DNA from: Pardosa pseudoannulata
Taxonomy: Eukaryota > Arthropoda > Arachnida > Araneae > Lycosidae
DNA length: 64,000 nucleotides
NCBI GenBank assembly: GCA_032207245.1
Contig: CM063510.1
Coordinates: forward strand, 48,932,495 to 48,996,494
Reading direction: 5' to 3'
Positions within the stretch are counted from its first letter, which is position 1; each line of letters opens with the position of its first letter. The notes under the pieces are model-generated. The model was not told where the DNA came from, made no database searches, and worked only from the letters and a program-made list of their open reading frames with translations. The position numbers and the translations under genes were made by a program. Below, piece after piece: positions 10,608 to 21,505 of this stretch.

Positions 10608-12631
10608 ACGCATGAAGAAAAGAAGGGAAGGCTCCATAGAGATAATGCAAACATGCAAGAAAAAGAAGTGACCTCCAACTTTATAACACAGTTCCAAAAC
10701 AAACCTGTTTACGAAAAAATTTGTCTGCTATGATGAGTGACTTGGCAAGGTGGTCAACATTAGTCGGGGCCAAGACCCATGGGGCAGGCCAGCGCATTAA
10801 ACACGAAGAGGAACCCATCCCCCTAGAGGAACACAGCTCATTTTTCATCTCCCCCTCTTTTCTTTTCTCTTCATAGAACGCAAGTGCCTATTTTCTATTT
10901 TTAAAATTTAATTTAATTTTATTATTTTTTTATTTTGGTTTGCGTAAGTCGAGGCCAGACCCCAAGCGCTGACCATCGCGGTTAACCCAAGATGACCTTC
11001 TCATCTTGAGGACCACGCTCCCCCTCCTTTTTTTCTTTTTTAGGTTAAGGCTTTTCCAGCTCCTGGAACCTAGCGAAGTTTCAGTGAGCCTTTATCGAGA
11101 AAGCAGAGTCACGGGGGTTCCGCAGGGTGGGCCAAAGTTTCGTCACAATGACTCTTGAGTGATGGTCCCGAGGGCCAGGGTTACGATTGTCGCCTCTCAA
11201 AAATTCTTGTACTTCTTTAAGGCTTCCTTCGGTTTTCCGTCTTACTTTGGTGCAACGAGCTAAATGGGCCTCACCGCCATATGAGCCCAGTTTGGTGCTT
11301 GATTGTCTGCCAAAAGAGAACTGTTATTGGGCTGTAAAAATGCAAAAACAGAAAATTTCATTATTTTTCATTAGTTATCTCTGATGTTTTTTTTTTTTAC
11401 AACCGTGGGTGGGTTGTAATTCAGTAAATACTTTGATTTCAGCTAAAGTAGCAATAACAAAAATAAATATGTGGTACAAAGGGAAAATATGACTAACTGA
11501 TGAATAACAAGAAAATAAAAATGGAAAGACAAAAATGAGATTGTGTTCATTAGACTTTTAAGGTAATAAATAAGGGCTCTCAGATATATTGTGGTATGCA
11601 ACTTCGAGTAAAGATAAACAAAATGTAATAGCATATACTAATATCTATAACGATAACAAATATAATTCCCCAGGAAATAAAAAAATAACAAAAGAAAAAA
11701 ATGAATAAAAAATAATAACATTAAAAGGAAATTTTTTTTTAACAGACTCAGATTTAGCTTTGAGTTAAATTTCTTCAATCTCAGTTACTTTAGTTGCATA
11801 CATGCTTCAAGCAGAAGGATAACTTAATTTTATCACTTGAAATAGGACCGTAGCTAAAGGAGGAGGGACCTATAAGCCCATCGAAATTCTGGAGTTTATT
11901 GTATCATATTTTAGCATTGAAATAAAAGTACATTTTTTGAATATAACTTTTTAAAGCGTATGCTTGGCAATAACTTAATTTTCGAATAAAAATTTCAATT
12001 TTTAAAATTTCTATCTACTTTTTAATTTCAATATTTTTCCTTCAAATTGTTTTATACATTTACTGAAACACACTACAGAAAATTGTGCATGGACTGTTAG
12101 ATATATAAATAATAATTTTTATTTAATTTTATAATGTTTATATATTAAAATTTTATATAAATTTTTTTATCAGATTTTATACCTATCAGTTAAAAAATAA
12201 TGAACCATTGGGGGTGAGGCTCACACTGGATTGAGACGACAAAGGGATTAGGCTTGACCTCATGGGAGAAAGGTCCGATGTGTTCGTTCTGGAGTGGAGA
12301 CTGCAAGGCTAGATGGCCACCAAATATAGAGCGGATTGGATTTGAATGTAATAAACTGACCTTGAGATATGGCCACCGGATACAGAGCAGATTTGACTTT
12401 GAGAAACCGTATCGCAGTCAATTTCTTTTGACGCAGTTGTGGTTCGTTTTAGATCAGTCGAGGTTCCATTTGTCTTTTCTAGCCTTTCATTCATAAACAA
12501 CTGGTAGAACACAGAGTTTTAAATATAACAGAGCATCTGACTATTCTACTGCACTCTACATTAGTTTCTGCCCCCCTCCAGCACCGAATCCTCAACCTTC
12601 CAATTGCGAGATCATTGTCTTTATCAACGAG
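10608..12631. other. No gene seen; GC-richer repeat-like middle
   Basis: 10730-11330 is clearly richer in GC and contains the hairpin GATGACCTTCTCATC near 10990. 12540-12620, read on the minus strand, contains GGTTGAGGATTCG, which resembles a tRNA B box and may be the head of another SINE. Neither can be delimited. No protein was recognised. Confidence 0.45.
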
Positions 12632-13370
12632 GCTCTATTCTTTGTTCTTTATGTTTTCTGTTTTCTATTTTCACCAAAAAGATTCCATCTCGTTCGGCGT
12701 TAACTTTCTAACTGCACATTATATTGTGAAAGTTGTTAGTTTCAGAATGTTCAAACTTTCAGTATTACCATTAGTTTTGTTATTAGATATTTGAGGGTGA
12801 TCGTTCGAGGACTAAAAAAGTGAATCGTATTGTGTCGCGAGGTGTTTGCACTTTTGTTGCTACAATAAATCATGCTGCACCCACAGTTCACAGCCTTTGT
12901 TATGTTTAAGAAGGGTCTAATATGCTGAGATGGCATATTTAGTAGGTACAACAAGTATGGATAACAACTAAAGATTCTTTGTTTTTATTATTTTCTTTAT
13001 TTTTATCAAGAAGGTTCCCCCTCGTTTCTCACCGTTATCTTTCTGACTTAGCACTGTATTGAAAATTTGTTAGTTTCAGTAAGTTTGAAGCTTAAAATAC
13101 ATGAACCTTAAATTTGTTACACCCTGTATTATCAGATACTTGCAGATTTGACGAGAGGTACATGATTTGTGCCTGAACTATATAAAGGTGAATTGTGTTG
13201 TGCCACGAGATCTAGAAATACCTTTATGAATAACCAAAATTAGTAACCACACACTATGTGACTACACAGTGTATCAAAAAGAAGAATCGCATCCGACCAC
13301 ATCGCTCCAGATCGCAATATGTCTCCGAGATCTGAAACCGCCTTTACGTGTAATCAGACTTTCTACAGAC
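12632..13370 (+). repeat. Diverged direct duplication, two units and a partial third
   Basis: Unit 1 (12632-12910) and unit 2 (12975-13260) share an ordered series of landmarks: a TTTTC-rich start, CCNTCTCGTT.C, GTTATCTTTCT/GTTAACTTTCT, TTGTTAGTTTCAG, TTATTAGATA/TTATCAGATA, GTGAATCGTATTGTG/GTGAATTGTGTTGTG and GTTTGC/AATACCTTT. The last landmark recurs near 13310-13370. Spacing is about 340 bp. The units are old and function is unknown. Confidence 0.65.
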
Positions 13371-14270
13371 TAAACAGTCATTAATTATCGGGAGTATAAA
13401 AGTTAACCAATTCTCCTCAACTGAAATCTCATTTGCATACTATAATTTAAAACGGGAAGTCACTGGATATCCTTAAATCTGAAGTTCGTATCACGAAAAT
13501 TATCCCAAGTAATTACATATCACAAAATGCCTCAGAGAAATGCTTTAAAAGTAATTGCTTGCTATTCGTACAGAAAAAAAATATCTAACTAACCAAACCA
13601 AGTCAGGCGGATGCATGAGGTATTAAGGAGAAACAAAAATTAACATCTTAAACTTTATTCCGCAACTAACTTATCTTCGATGATCATTAGGTACTTGAAA
13701 AGGGGATAAACTAGCTGGACTTGTTTCACAGCTGAGAGCTGTTGTAACAAGACGTGCAAATTATCTAAACGTGGGGGGAGTGCATGATTTTGATGAATGG
13801 GATTTAAATCCTAAATGACTCTAATGAGCAGCGAAAATTCCTCCAGCTCCAGGGCGGAGCGACCGAGGTATCACGTGTTGTAGATCGTGTAATGCTAAAA
13901 TTACAATCTGTAATCGTCATCGAAACGAAAGCGTTAATTAAGTTAAACGTCATTACAAGTTGTCCGAATCCAATAAATGTTTGCGGAGGTGCGGAATGTG
14001 TTCTTCGATCGAACGCTATGATGAAATTGTGTTTGCAACAAACGCCTTCTTGAAGATTTATTATACCAATAAAACAGAAAGAAAAGAGAGGTGACGTGTT
14101 CTTAGAAGTCTGTAATGTAATACTTTAAATTGTATCTCATATTCCTGGTAAATAGCGAATAGATTTTTTTTTGTGATTTTGATGATGTCAAAATAATGTT
14201 TTCTTTTTTTAGGGGTATGCCCTGCGGGTGTTTTTGATCTGCTGAAAAAGTACGGTGGTTACCTTCTAAG
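13371..14270. other. No gene seen
   Basis: Nothing recognised. The 13840-14010 part is slightly richer in CpG. Confidence 0.5.
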
Positions 14271-14390
14271 ATTTGGTTTTGAGAGCTACGGTAAACTGTT
14301 TTGCTACACGAAGGCCAATGCAATCTTGGAACCTACTGCTTAGAGCTGAATACGAACAGTTACGAACGTTCATGTTGTGACGTCGCTACA
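14271..14390 (-). mobile_element. tRNA-derived SINE, 3' fragment
   Basis: The minus-strand sequence matches the SINE body seen complete at 18451-18606: GTAGCAAAACAGTT, CCAAGATTGC, TAGGTTCC, AGCTCTAAGCAG and CGTAACTGTTCG. The tRNA-like head with its B box is missing or too worn to see. Confidence 0.65.
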
Positions 14391-14978
14391 CCCCATTGTC
14401 TTCACAAAGAAGTTTTGTTAAATACCAGGGACACTAATCTACAAAGGAGTTTCGCTTCGACCACGCCTTGAGATGTACGAGGAGATTGGAAGGTCAGAAG
14501 CGACAACGAAATGTCAGACTGTGAGTCGCTACCGAAGGAAACAATTAGAGGCTACCAGGACAGCGACGCGGAAAAAAGCCAATGGGAAGAGGTGAAAGGT
14601 GACTACAGGCGGAGCGAGTTTTTCGCCAGAGAGTACCCAGGATGAACGAACAGAGGTTCGACTTGGGGCGGTTGGTTTTTCTTTTTGGAGAGCTTTTCTC
14701 CAGCTTTGTGTGGGATCAAGGAGACCCAGTTGTATCCCTGTACAACGGTATCTGTCGGTACCTGTTCACAGATTGTTTTAGGTTCGCTTTGAACCTGGGT
14801 CTTTTAGGTCCGTACCAGCTCACCTGAGCCCTGTGATTTTCATTCGGAAAATTTCGACACGGTTTTTGAATTTAAAAATTGTAGTTCACACTTGTTTAAT
14901 CCAATTAAAACTGCCAAGTCAGCAATTAATCGATATAAATCAAACATAATTTAGTACAGACTACTGGAATAAGACTGG
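14391..14978. other. GC-richer island, no gene assigned
   Basis: About 14400-14840 has a balanced base composition unlike the surrounding AT-rich DNA, and holds overlapping 60-residue frames of no recognisable family. It may be a worn LTR or another element, but no termini were found. Confidence 0.4.
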
Positions 14979-15135
14979 TTGGTTGGTTTGGAGCGCTACT
15001 GTCTACTTTTCTGATGCACGAGGGCTAATGAGACCGGGACTTACTGCTTAAAGCTGATTCTGAACGGTTGCGAACATCCAGGTCAGCAGTGGGATTGGAA
15101 TCTTTGAACTCCGGTACCGAACAGCAGCACCCTAC
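14979..15135 (-). mobile_element. tRNA-derived SINE copy
   Basis: Minus strand: a head with CTGTTCGGTACCGGAGTTC and a mutated B box (GATTCCAATCCC), then the body CGTTCAGAATCAGC, TTAAGCAGTAAGTCCCGG, TCTCATTAGCCCTCGTG and GTAGACAGTAGCGCTCCAAA, then a CCAACCAACC tail. Nearly full length. Confidence 0.8.
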
Positions 15136-15705
15136 ATATTTTGCCCTCTTTCGACACTAGGAATGAGCAAAATTAATTTGGAGCGCAAAGAGTTAATGTC
15201 TAATCCCAGCAACTACGAATATCTCTAACGCATGACGTGCGACCGAAAGGAAGCTTTCAACCAATTTGACCATCTGTCATATTAATTCTCAATCATGGAA
15301 TATTTCTATTGTATTTGTTCTATATCTTAGTTGTTTTTACTTCCACCATGTATTGTATTCACTCTCTCCTTGAGTTATATCAACTTTTTCTAACTGTAAC
15401 TGTAGCAGTTTGTCTGCTAAAGTTAAGACTGTTAGTTGTTAATCTGATTTTCGGGTTGTGCACATATGTTTATCGGCTGGTAAAAAAAATCTGAAAGACA
15501 ATATGTATTATGTTCTTTCCTTGATATATATATAACATAGTACATATGCAAAACATATGTGTGTTCGTATGTTCTTTCCTCCAGTTATACAACATAATAC
15601 ATGTAGAAAATATGTATTTTGTTATATATGAAGTAGAGACTTAAAAAATTCGGAGAAAAGTCATATCAAGATGGGACACATCTTGATATTAAACCGTATA
15701 GGTAC

Positions 15706-15815
15706 AGTTTCGTTCGGAGCGCTACAATCTACTATTTTGCTACACGAGAGTGACAAGACCAGGACCTACTGCTTAAAGCCGATGAATCATATCGATCTTC
15801 CTAATTGTGATGTCG
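15706..15815 (-). mobile_element. tRNA-derived SINE, 3' fragment
   Basis: The minus-strand body and tail region is recognisable (CGGCTTTAAGCAGTAGGTCC, TCTTGTC, TGTAGCAAAATAGTAGATTG, AGCGCTCCGAAC). The head is not identifiable. A frame spans it at 15671-15949, but that frame is only SINE sequence read in the wrong sense. Confidence 0.7.
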
Positions 15816-15951
15816 AATTTTTTAACCTAGAGCTACAATCGTGCATTAGAAGTAATACCAAGTATACAAGTAGAAGTTTGGCCAAGTCTACTATTGTTAT
15901 ATATATTATTTGTTCTTCCATCACACTATGTTCCATTTGTGTAAAATGATG

Positions 15952-15976
15952 TGTGTGTGTGTGTGTGTGTGTGTGT
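15952..15976 (+). repeat. (TG)n microsatellite
   Basis: About 12 uninterrupted TG units. Confidence 0.95.
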
Positions 15977-16439
15977 TATAACATAATTCTTTCCGCGAAC
16001 TCTTTAAGAGAGTTTCAATCTTTAAAATTTCAAGAATCACTCCCCTTTCAAAACTTATCTCTAACTAGGGAAAAAAACTGAGGTGTAGAAAAATTCCATC
16101 TTTCTACCAGGGTAATAACAGATGAAGATCATTTTACTGGCACATGTAAGGGGCCTTTTGTCACTGCATTTACATTTAAAAAATTCTTACTTTTCAAAAT
16201 AACGAGGAAAGCATTCCAGTTTTATGCAGAAGATTGTTTTTTGAAAAGAAAGTGTACCGAGGTACTTTACCACGATGGTCAGCACGTGCACGCACAGCTG
16301 TGGAAGAAATTTCCAAGAAGAATTTAGGTGTAGCTGTTAACTTCATGTTTTAGGAACCCCTGCAGAGGAGTTGTAGATCACGGAATGGCACAAGCGTAAC
16401 TGTCAAGCTCTCACAGAGATGTAACTGTGAGTTATAGGG

Positions 16440-16835
16440 GCAGGGGCTAAAAAAATAATGTCAGCTTTAACAAAAGGGGCTATTTTAATGAGCCCACCTT
16501 CACGCCCAAAGAGGGTGCAGATGTGGGAAAATTTCACCAACAAGCGATTGGTAAAGAAAAAAAGGGGCGTTAAAACCGAGCTGATGAGTCGGGAAAGACA
16601 TTAAAAAGATAGGAGTCTAGGTCGGGATTGAAGAGTGGCTGGACGTCCAGAGAACCCGGACCAGCAATCGAGTCCCGAACCCGCTTGCCAGCATAGACGT
16701 GCAGCAAAATAACGGCCGCTACGCCAGTACTGACGCCCTTTACGCCCGAAGTCCAGCACCGTGGTACAGTCTGATGAAAGTCCCAGCCTGCTTCCTTGTA
16801 ATTACTGGAGGTAAACTTGATCTTATTCATAAATA
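16440..16835 (-). other. GC-richer island with an 86-codon frame, unrecognised
   Basis: A minus-strand frame (ATG 16830 to stop 16570) covers the GC-richest part. Residues about 30-48 form a hydrophobic stretch (GVSTGVAAVILLHVYAGK) followed by basic residues, and the C-terminal third is rich in Pro and Asp. I recognise no family, no flanking splice pattern stands out, and only one copy is in the window. It could be a small exon, a worn element or chance. I do not assign a product. Confidence 0.25.
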
Positions 16836-17214
16836 ATTACCTTGGGTCTCGGAATCTTTTGATTATGAAATAACGAATAAAAACAAAAAATAAATTAATG
16901 AATTGTTGTAATGATAAACGTCGAGTAAAGAAATGTTACATATAGATATTAATCAAGAAATAATTTTTGTAAATAATTAGTGTACATAACGAATGTTTTA
17001 GTTCAAAAATAAGGTATCATCTTTTTACTGTGTTTCCTCTTTAAGAACAGACGCTGGTGTTAGTGTTGTAAGTATATTACAACAGAAAGGTTAAGCGCAA
17101 AAGAATGTAAATAAATATTTATCCTCTTCAGATGTAAAGTGAAAATATAATAGGGAGAAAAAGACTGTTCGGATTTATTTCATTAGATACTAATCAATCA
17201 TGATGTTGAGCCTA
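16836..17214. other. No gene seen
   Basis: AT-rich sequence with no recognisable feature, leading into the next SINE. Confidence 0.5.
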
Positions 17215-17376
17215 ACGATGGTCGAATGTTTAAAGAGCTGATTTTCTGTACCAAAGTTCGTGGGTTCGAATCCCTTTGTGGGATGAATGTTTGTGGCCAC
17301 TCGGAATCAGCTTTAAGCACGGTTTCATGTTGCAGAAAAACTTAGACTGTAATGCTCCAAAGCAAACCAAACCAAA
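17215..17376 (+). mobile_element. tRNA-derived SINE copy, near full length
   Basis: The tRNA-like head carries the intact B box GGTTCGAATCC near 17264. It is followed by GCCACTCGGAATCAGCTTTA, a GCAGAAAAACTTAGACTG body and the tail GCTCCAAAGCAAACCAAACC. RNA polymerase III would be the expected driver, as known for tRNA-derived SINEs. A deletion removes the usual CAGTAGGTCC part. Confidence 0.85.
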
Positions 17377-18450
17377 CATGATATTGACGAAAATAACGAA
17401 CTTTAAATTTCTGCACTTTAATTAAATTTTGAATCTGATTTGAATTACTTAATAAAAGAAAAAAATTGATTAGACAAATAATTTTGTTGTGTGAAAAACG
17501 CCAATTTCGTCTTTTCTTATCATAAATAATAGAATTTTTCTAATTTTTATTAAAAGAAAAACTACACTGAAAGGAGGGTTACAGAACAAATTCCTACTCT
17601 TTGGGAAGAATAAAAGTTTTGTGCTTAAATAAAAAACTAAGCTACGCTCAGATATTCGAAAGCGGAACTATATGTTTGTATTATAAATTAATTTAAAGAA
17701 TAAATAATTATCGTGCTTTTTGATTAACCCTATTTTCGCTAACATAATTTTTTAATCATAGAGGCAAAAGTACTTGAATATTTTCTTTTAAATATTTTTG
17801 TTCTTTAGAAGATGCTTTTTATGCTTTTTTCTACTTAAAATCACATGGCAAATATTGATTCTTATTAAACAAAGAAATGTTCTCTCAGATTTTTATTGTT
17901 AACAGTACTTTTTTTTCTCAAAATATTTTTGATTATTTATTGTTTTAATTTAACCCTAGAGCTCTGACCTTCACTTTTAGAGACGTTTTGTAATTATAAT
18001 AATAAACTATTAAAAGGTGAAAATAACTTTAATGCGCAATAGTTTTATACTTTTTCTAGCTGCTTTAAACTCAACCTTAGATCTAGATAATTAATGATAC
18101 CCCGTGATTGTTAATTTTATTTCAAAACGTAAATTAGTATTTAGATTATTTTATACTAGCAATATAAGTAATTTTGAAATTAAAAACACATTATTACAAA
18201 ATAAGGATTCATATAAATTTAATTTTCATAATGAAATTAAGAAATAATAATAAGTTTTACACCTGGTGACATTTGGTGACTTATCCTAGCACAAAGTTAC
18301 AGAAAAGTGCCTGATATTTTTTTAGTCATTTGAAGTAAACAAATGTATTGGCAAATAAATATATTAATTATGTGACATAAATGTAAAATGCATTTCAAAT
18401 CTTAACATTGTAAGCGATGGAAAGAGATTGGTGTCTAAAGACTGAATAAA
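17377..18450. other. No gene seen
   Basis: Strongly AT-rich and without recognisable elements. Confidence 0.55.
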
Positions 18451-18606
18451 GCACGGTGATGGACTTCGGTACCGGAGTTCGTGGGTTCGAATCTCACTGT
18501 GGCATGGATGTTCGTAGCCGTTCGGAATCGGCTTTAAGCTGTAGGTTTCGGTCTCATTAGCTCTCATATTTCAAAAAGTAGAACCTAGCACTCCAAACCC
18601 AGCCAA
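18451..18606 (+). mobile_element. tRNA-derived SINE copy, best preserved body
   Basis: Contains TACCGGAGTTCGTGGGTTCG with the B box GGTTCGAATCT, then GTGGCATGGATGTTCGTAGC, CGTTCGGAATCGGCTTTAAG, TCTCATTAGCTCTCA and the tail ACTCCAAACCCAGCC. The A-box end of the head is shortened. This is the reference copy for the family in this window. Confidence 0.88.
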
Positions 18607-18869
18607 TTAAAGCATGGTGAAACTGAACTGAAATGCATTTAGGTGCTTTTACGTTAGTCAAATTATCACAAATATAATTTTATATTTTGATTATAGTTCA
18701 TGATAAAAATCAAATTCAAATGAGTGAGTTACTGTGAGATGTTTTCTTATGCTGTTAATGTAATATATTTGCTTATAGTGTGCGCTTTTCGTCAGTTCGG
18801 TGCTAATTATTACAAAATATAATTATTTTATTTTCTAGTTCTTTCATTTTTCTAGTACGTTTGTTCTAG

Positions 18870-19740
18870 CACATCATTATGATGCGGAAGTCACCTGAGA
18901 CATATTTCCACTGAAATAGTGTAGCATCCAGAATTTAATTTTCACAATTATAATAATAAAGTGATAAGTATATTAACTAAAAAATAAAATAATTATATTT
19001 GGCAATAACTGGCAACGAACTGACGGAAAGGGTACAATAGAACAATTTCACACATCATCACGAACCGCTTTAATGTCCTTCGCATTAATTTTAATGTTTA
19101 AGATAGCCAATAAACAACCAATATGATGCTCTTCCGTTTGAAAGGAAAGCTAGACACTTAATGAATTTTTATGTGCTGTGCTGCGTGAAACTGCCTTATT
19201 TAATATAAATTTGTATGTTTACCTCAGGTCCAGTTCATACACCACAGTAAGGAAACTAGGGTGCTATCACACTAAGGTCGAGATATGTCACAGGTGACTT
19301 CGGAGTGATAATGAATAATGATGTCAGAAGTAGTCACAATGACGTCAGAAATCGCGGGCGAGTGAAATTCAGGCTACCGAATTTTCTTCTCTGGTGATAT
19401 CTAACATCATTGTGATGCGAAAGTCGCTTGTGACATATCTGGATCACTATATATTAGTATCCTAATCTCCTATTATTGAACAAAAAATTAAGTGAATGTA
19501 TAAAATTAACGTGATCAATCATCTGAACTGAATTGCAGCTCAAGACACATTAAATTTACACCATAATAGATTAATTTATCGCAACTTCAAGAACTACTTT
19601 AATGCCCTTTCCATTCATTTTCATGTTTACAACAGCCAATAGACAAACAATAAACTGCCCTTCCGTTTGTCCCAGAATTGTCATTTGTGTTGAGATGTGC
19701 CCTGTTGCGTGAAATCGCCATATATGGTAGCAGCCTTAAA
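18870..19740 (+). repeat. Pair of diverged ~340-bp direct repeats
   Basis: Unit 1 (about 18870-19210) and unit 2 (about 19400-19740) share CATCATTRTGATGCG.AAGTC, TGACATAT, TAATTTTAATGTTTA/CATTTTCATGTTTA, CAATAAACAACCAATA/CAATAGACAAACAATA, TTCCGTTTG and GCGTGAAA. A separate MITE occupies the junction, so the MITE and the duplication probably share a history. Confidence 0.65.
19259..19462. mobile_element. TA-flanked MITE with ~60-bp inverted ends
   Basis: 204 bp. The left end is GGGTGCTATCAC...GATATGTCACAGGTGAC. The right end, reverse-complemented, is GGATACTAATAT...GATATGTCACAAGCGAC. It is flanked by TA at 19257-19258 and 19463-19464. An internal imperfect palindrome contains TGATGTCAGAAGTAGTCAC and ATGACGTCAGAAATCGC. 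Shorter relatives lie at 30552-30718 and 31161-31338. There is no coding capacity. TA flanks suggest Tc1/mariner-type mobilisation. Confidence 0.75.
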
Positions 19741-19809
19741 TGAATATGTTATTCGTTTTATGATAATAAGTTGTTTTATTTTTGAAATGGCTTTATTGTT
19801 AGTGTAATA

Positions 19810-20238
19810 CATCATGTCCATAATTAAATTTTCTTACTTTAAACTGCCTACAGTCAAAATTACTGTTCAGAAAGGTATGAAATGTTGTGTAGGACATAAT
19901 GAAGGGATGGGAATTTGTTTGAGAGAACATTAATAGTTCACAATTTCACCATCAGATGACAATTTTTGATGAACTTTACATATAGCCGAAATTTATTCTA
20001 GTTAAAAAATTATTACAACAAGAACATGTTCAATAGGACGGGTATTATCTTCAGCTACAATTCTAAATCGCAAGATAGTATGTTCTACAGTTGAACGCAG
20101 TGTGTCAGGAGAAATCCTGACAACATGTGAAATGCTGTCAAGTCAAATGTATTTCCTCTCTTGTTTATCAAGAGTGACTAGATATTTCAAATGCACCCAA
20201 AGCCAAAAACCGCACGGGTTGAAATTTGGAGATTGGGG
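19810..20238 (-). pseudogene. DUF4817-type Tc1/mariner transposase C-terminus plus element end
   Basis: Minus-strand codons from 20238 to the TAA at 20002 read PQSPNFNPCGFWLWVHLKYL, an unrelated-looking linker with one in-frame stop, then ISPDTLRSTVEHTILRF, RIVAEDNTRPIEHV. The first block corresponds to the conserved PRSPDLxPxDFxLWG and the last to the family's C-terminal helix ending in IEHxL. Below 20002 the homology to 23337-23500 continues down to TCCATAATTAAA at about 19817, the likely terminal repeat, preceded by TA. The N-terminal three quarters are missing. Confidence 0.85.
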
Positions 20239-20401
20239 TTATCTGCTAATTCTTCTGATTAGATTTTGTTGAAATTATTTTTAATGTTTTCCCTAGTAAA
20301 AATTTCTAGACTTTTTAATAATGAAGGACCTTTAATTCCTGTGTTATCAATAGGTTGTAAAGGAATGTTTCATTAATACTCTGCGAAATTTTCTTTCATA
20401 C

Positions 20402-21136
20402 TGGGATGACTTTAATATTTTTGAGTGAGAAGTAACGTGAAGAAGGATCACAGTGATAATAGAATTTGAAATCACTTTTATTTTCTGGAGTAAATACTAG
20501 TTATATATACAGGGATTCCAATCTCCCAAAACAAGTCGAAAAGTAAAAGTGTAGGTCTTGCATAATATTTCCACGATGAGCACAGGAAAAAATAAGATTA
20601 AATAATCTCACAAAATGGGGAGGCTCTTCCAGGGTGCAATGCAAACCCACTCTATCCCCCGTTTGGTATCTGAGACCCTACCGTTCCTTATATGAGCGGA
20701 CTTTATGAGTCTCTTGAACGCAATCACGAAAAAGCTGGCTCTGGTCAAAAATCGCGGAAGCCTCCACGAGGTCAAAGCATCCCCGAAAAAAATCTCGAAA
20801 AGCCCCGAGTCGAAAAATTCTAGGCTTTTTATACCTGGGGGTCACTTACGGTCCCGCCAAACGTTTTTTGGTCAGTTACGATTCCAGTTACCTGAGAACT
20901 CTAGCTAAGGTTACAGTTAGTTCTTTTGGCTGAATTCTCATTCGTTAGCTGTCCCGCTTGAGGCTTCTCCAGGCAATCCTCCGGGGGTCATTATTGAAAA
21001 CGGATCAGGGGCATAACTCAACTGAACTGTCACCATCCTAGACACTCTGTTGCCGTGCTATTGTAGCCGGTTGGAACAGGAGGCTTCAAATCAGCTGATT
21101 TTGGTAGTTAGTTCTGGACAAAGGGGAGTCTTCACA
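20402..21136 (-). mobile_element. Solo LTR, copy 3 of the three-copy family
   Basis: 735 bp, alignable end to end with copies 1 and 2, beginning TGGGATGACT and ending GAGTCTTCACA. It is flanked by ATAC at 20398-20401 and 21137-21140. Its fifth flanking base differs, which fixes the target duplication at 4 bp for the family. On the minus strand the TATA box GGTATAAAAAGCC lies at about 20823-20836 and AATAAA at 20477-20483. No coding interior is adjacent. Confidence 0.88.
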
Positions 21137-21160
21137 ATACGTCTAGTTAGCAATAATATT

Positions 21161-21330
21161 GCCGAATGGGTAGCGTGCTTCTTTTCTGTACCAGAGTTCG
21201 TGGGTTCGAGTGACATTTCTAGGATGGATACTCGTACCCATTTGGAATCTGCATTAAACTGTAGGTACCGTTTTCATTATCTCTTGTGTAGCAAAGCAGA
21301 AAACAGTATTTCTAGAAGCTAAACCAAGTA
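21161..21330 (+). mobile_element. tRNA-derived SINE copy with complete tRNA-like head
   Basis: Begins GCCGAATGGGTAGCGTGCTT, which resembles a tRNA A-box region, then TACCAGAGTTCGTGGGTTCG with B box GGTTCGAGTGA, then CTCGTACCCATTTGGAATC, TAAACTGTAGGTACC, CTCTTGTGTAGCAAAGCAGA and a worn tail. It starts about 20 bp after the solo LTR's target duplication. Confidence 0.85.
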
Positions 21331-21469
21331 GAAATAGGGCTAATTACTGCTGTTTCACAATAATTTCTTTTTTTAAATGATTTCAGTGTAATAACAAATA
21401 TTTTTTTATTTGAGGAATTGCGCGTCTCATTCAATGCCTCTTTTATACTTTTGTAGTTGAATTTTAAAG

Positions 21470-21505
21470 CTGATGCAGTTTTAAAGAATTTTAAAACTGC
21501 ATCAG
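21470..21505. other. Perfect 16-bp-arm hairpin
   Basis: Arm CTGATGCAGTTTTAAA, loop GAAT, then the exact reverse complement. It is a single occurrence in the window with no element termini around it. Confidence 0.9.

Noticed and set aside
10960..11030. Possible spliceosomal snRNA because of a stable GATGA...TCATC hairpin in GC-rich sequence
   Set aside because: None of the conserved U1, U2, U4, U5 or U6 core sequences is present.
15671..15949. 92-residue frame with a transmembrane-like end
   Set aside because: It runs through a SINE copy in antisense and into a (TG)n flank.
17215..18606. Possible tRNA genes because of intact B boxes GGTTCGAATCC
   Set aside because: No acceptor stem or cloverleaf can be completed, and the same sequence with a common non-tRNA body recurs many times; these are SINE heads.
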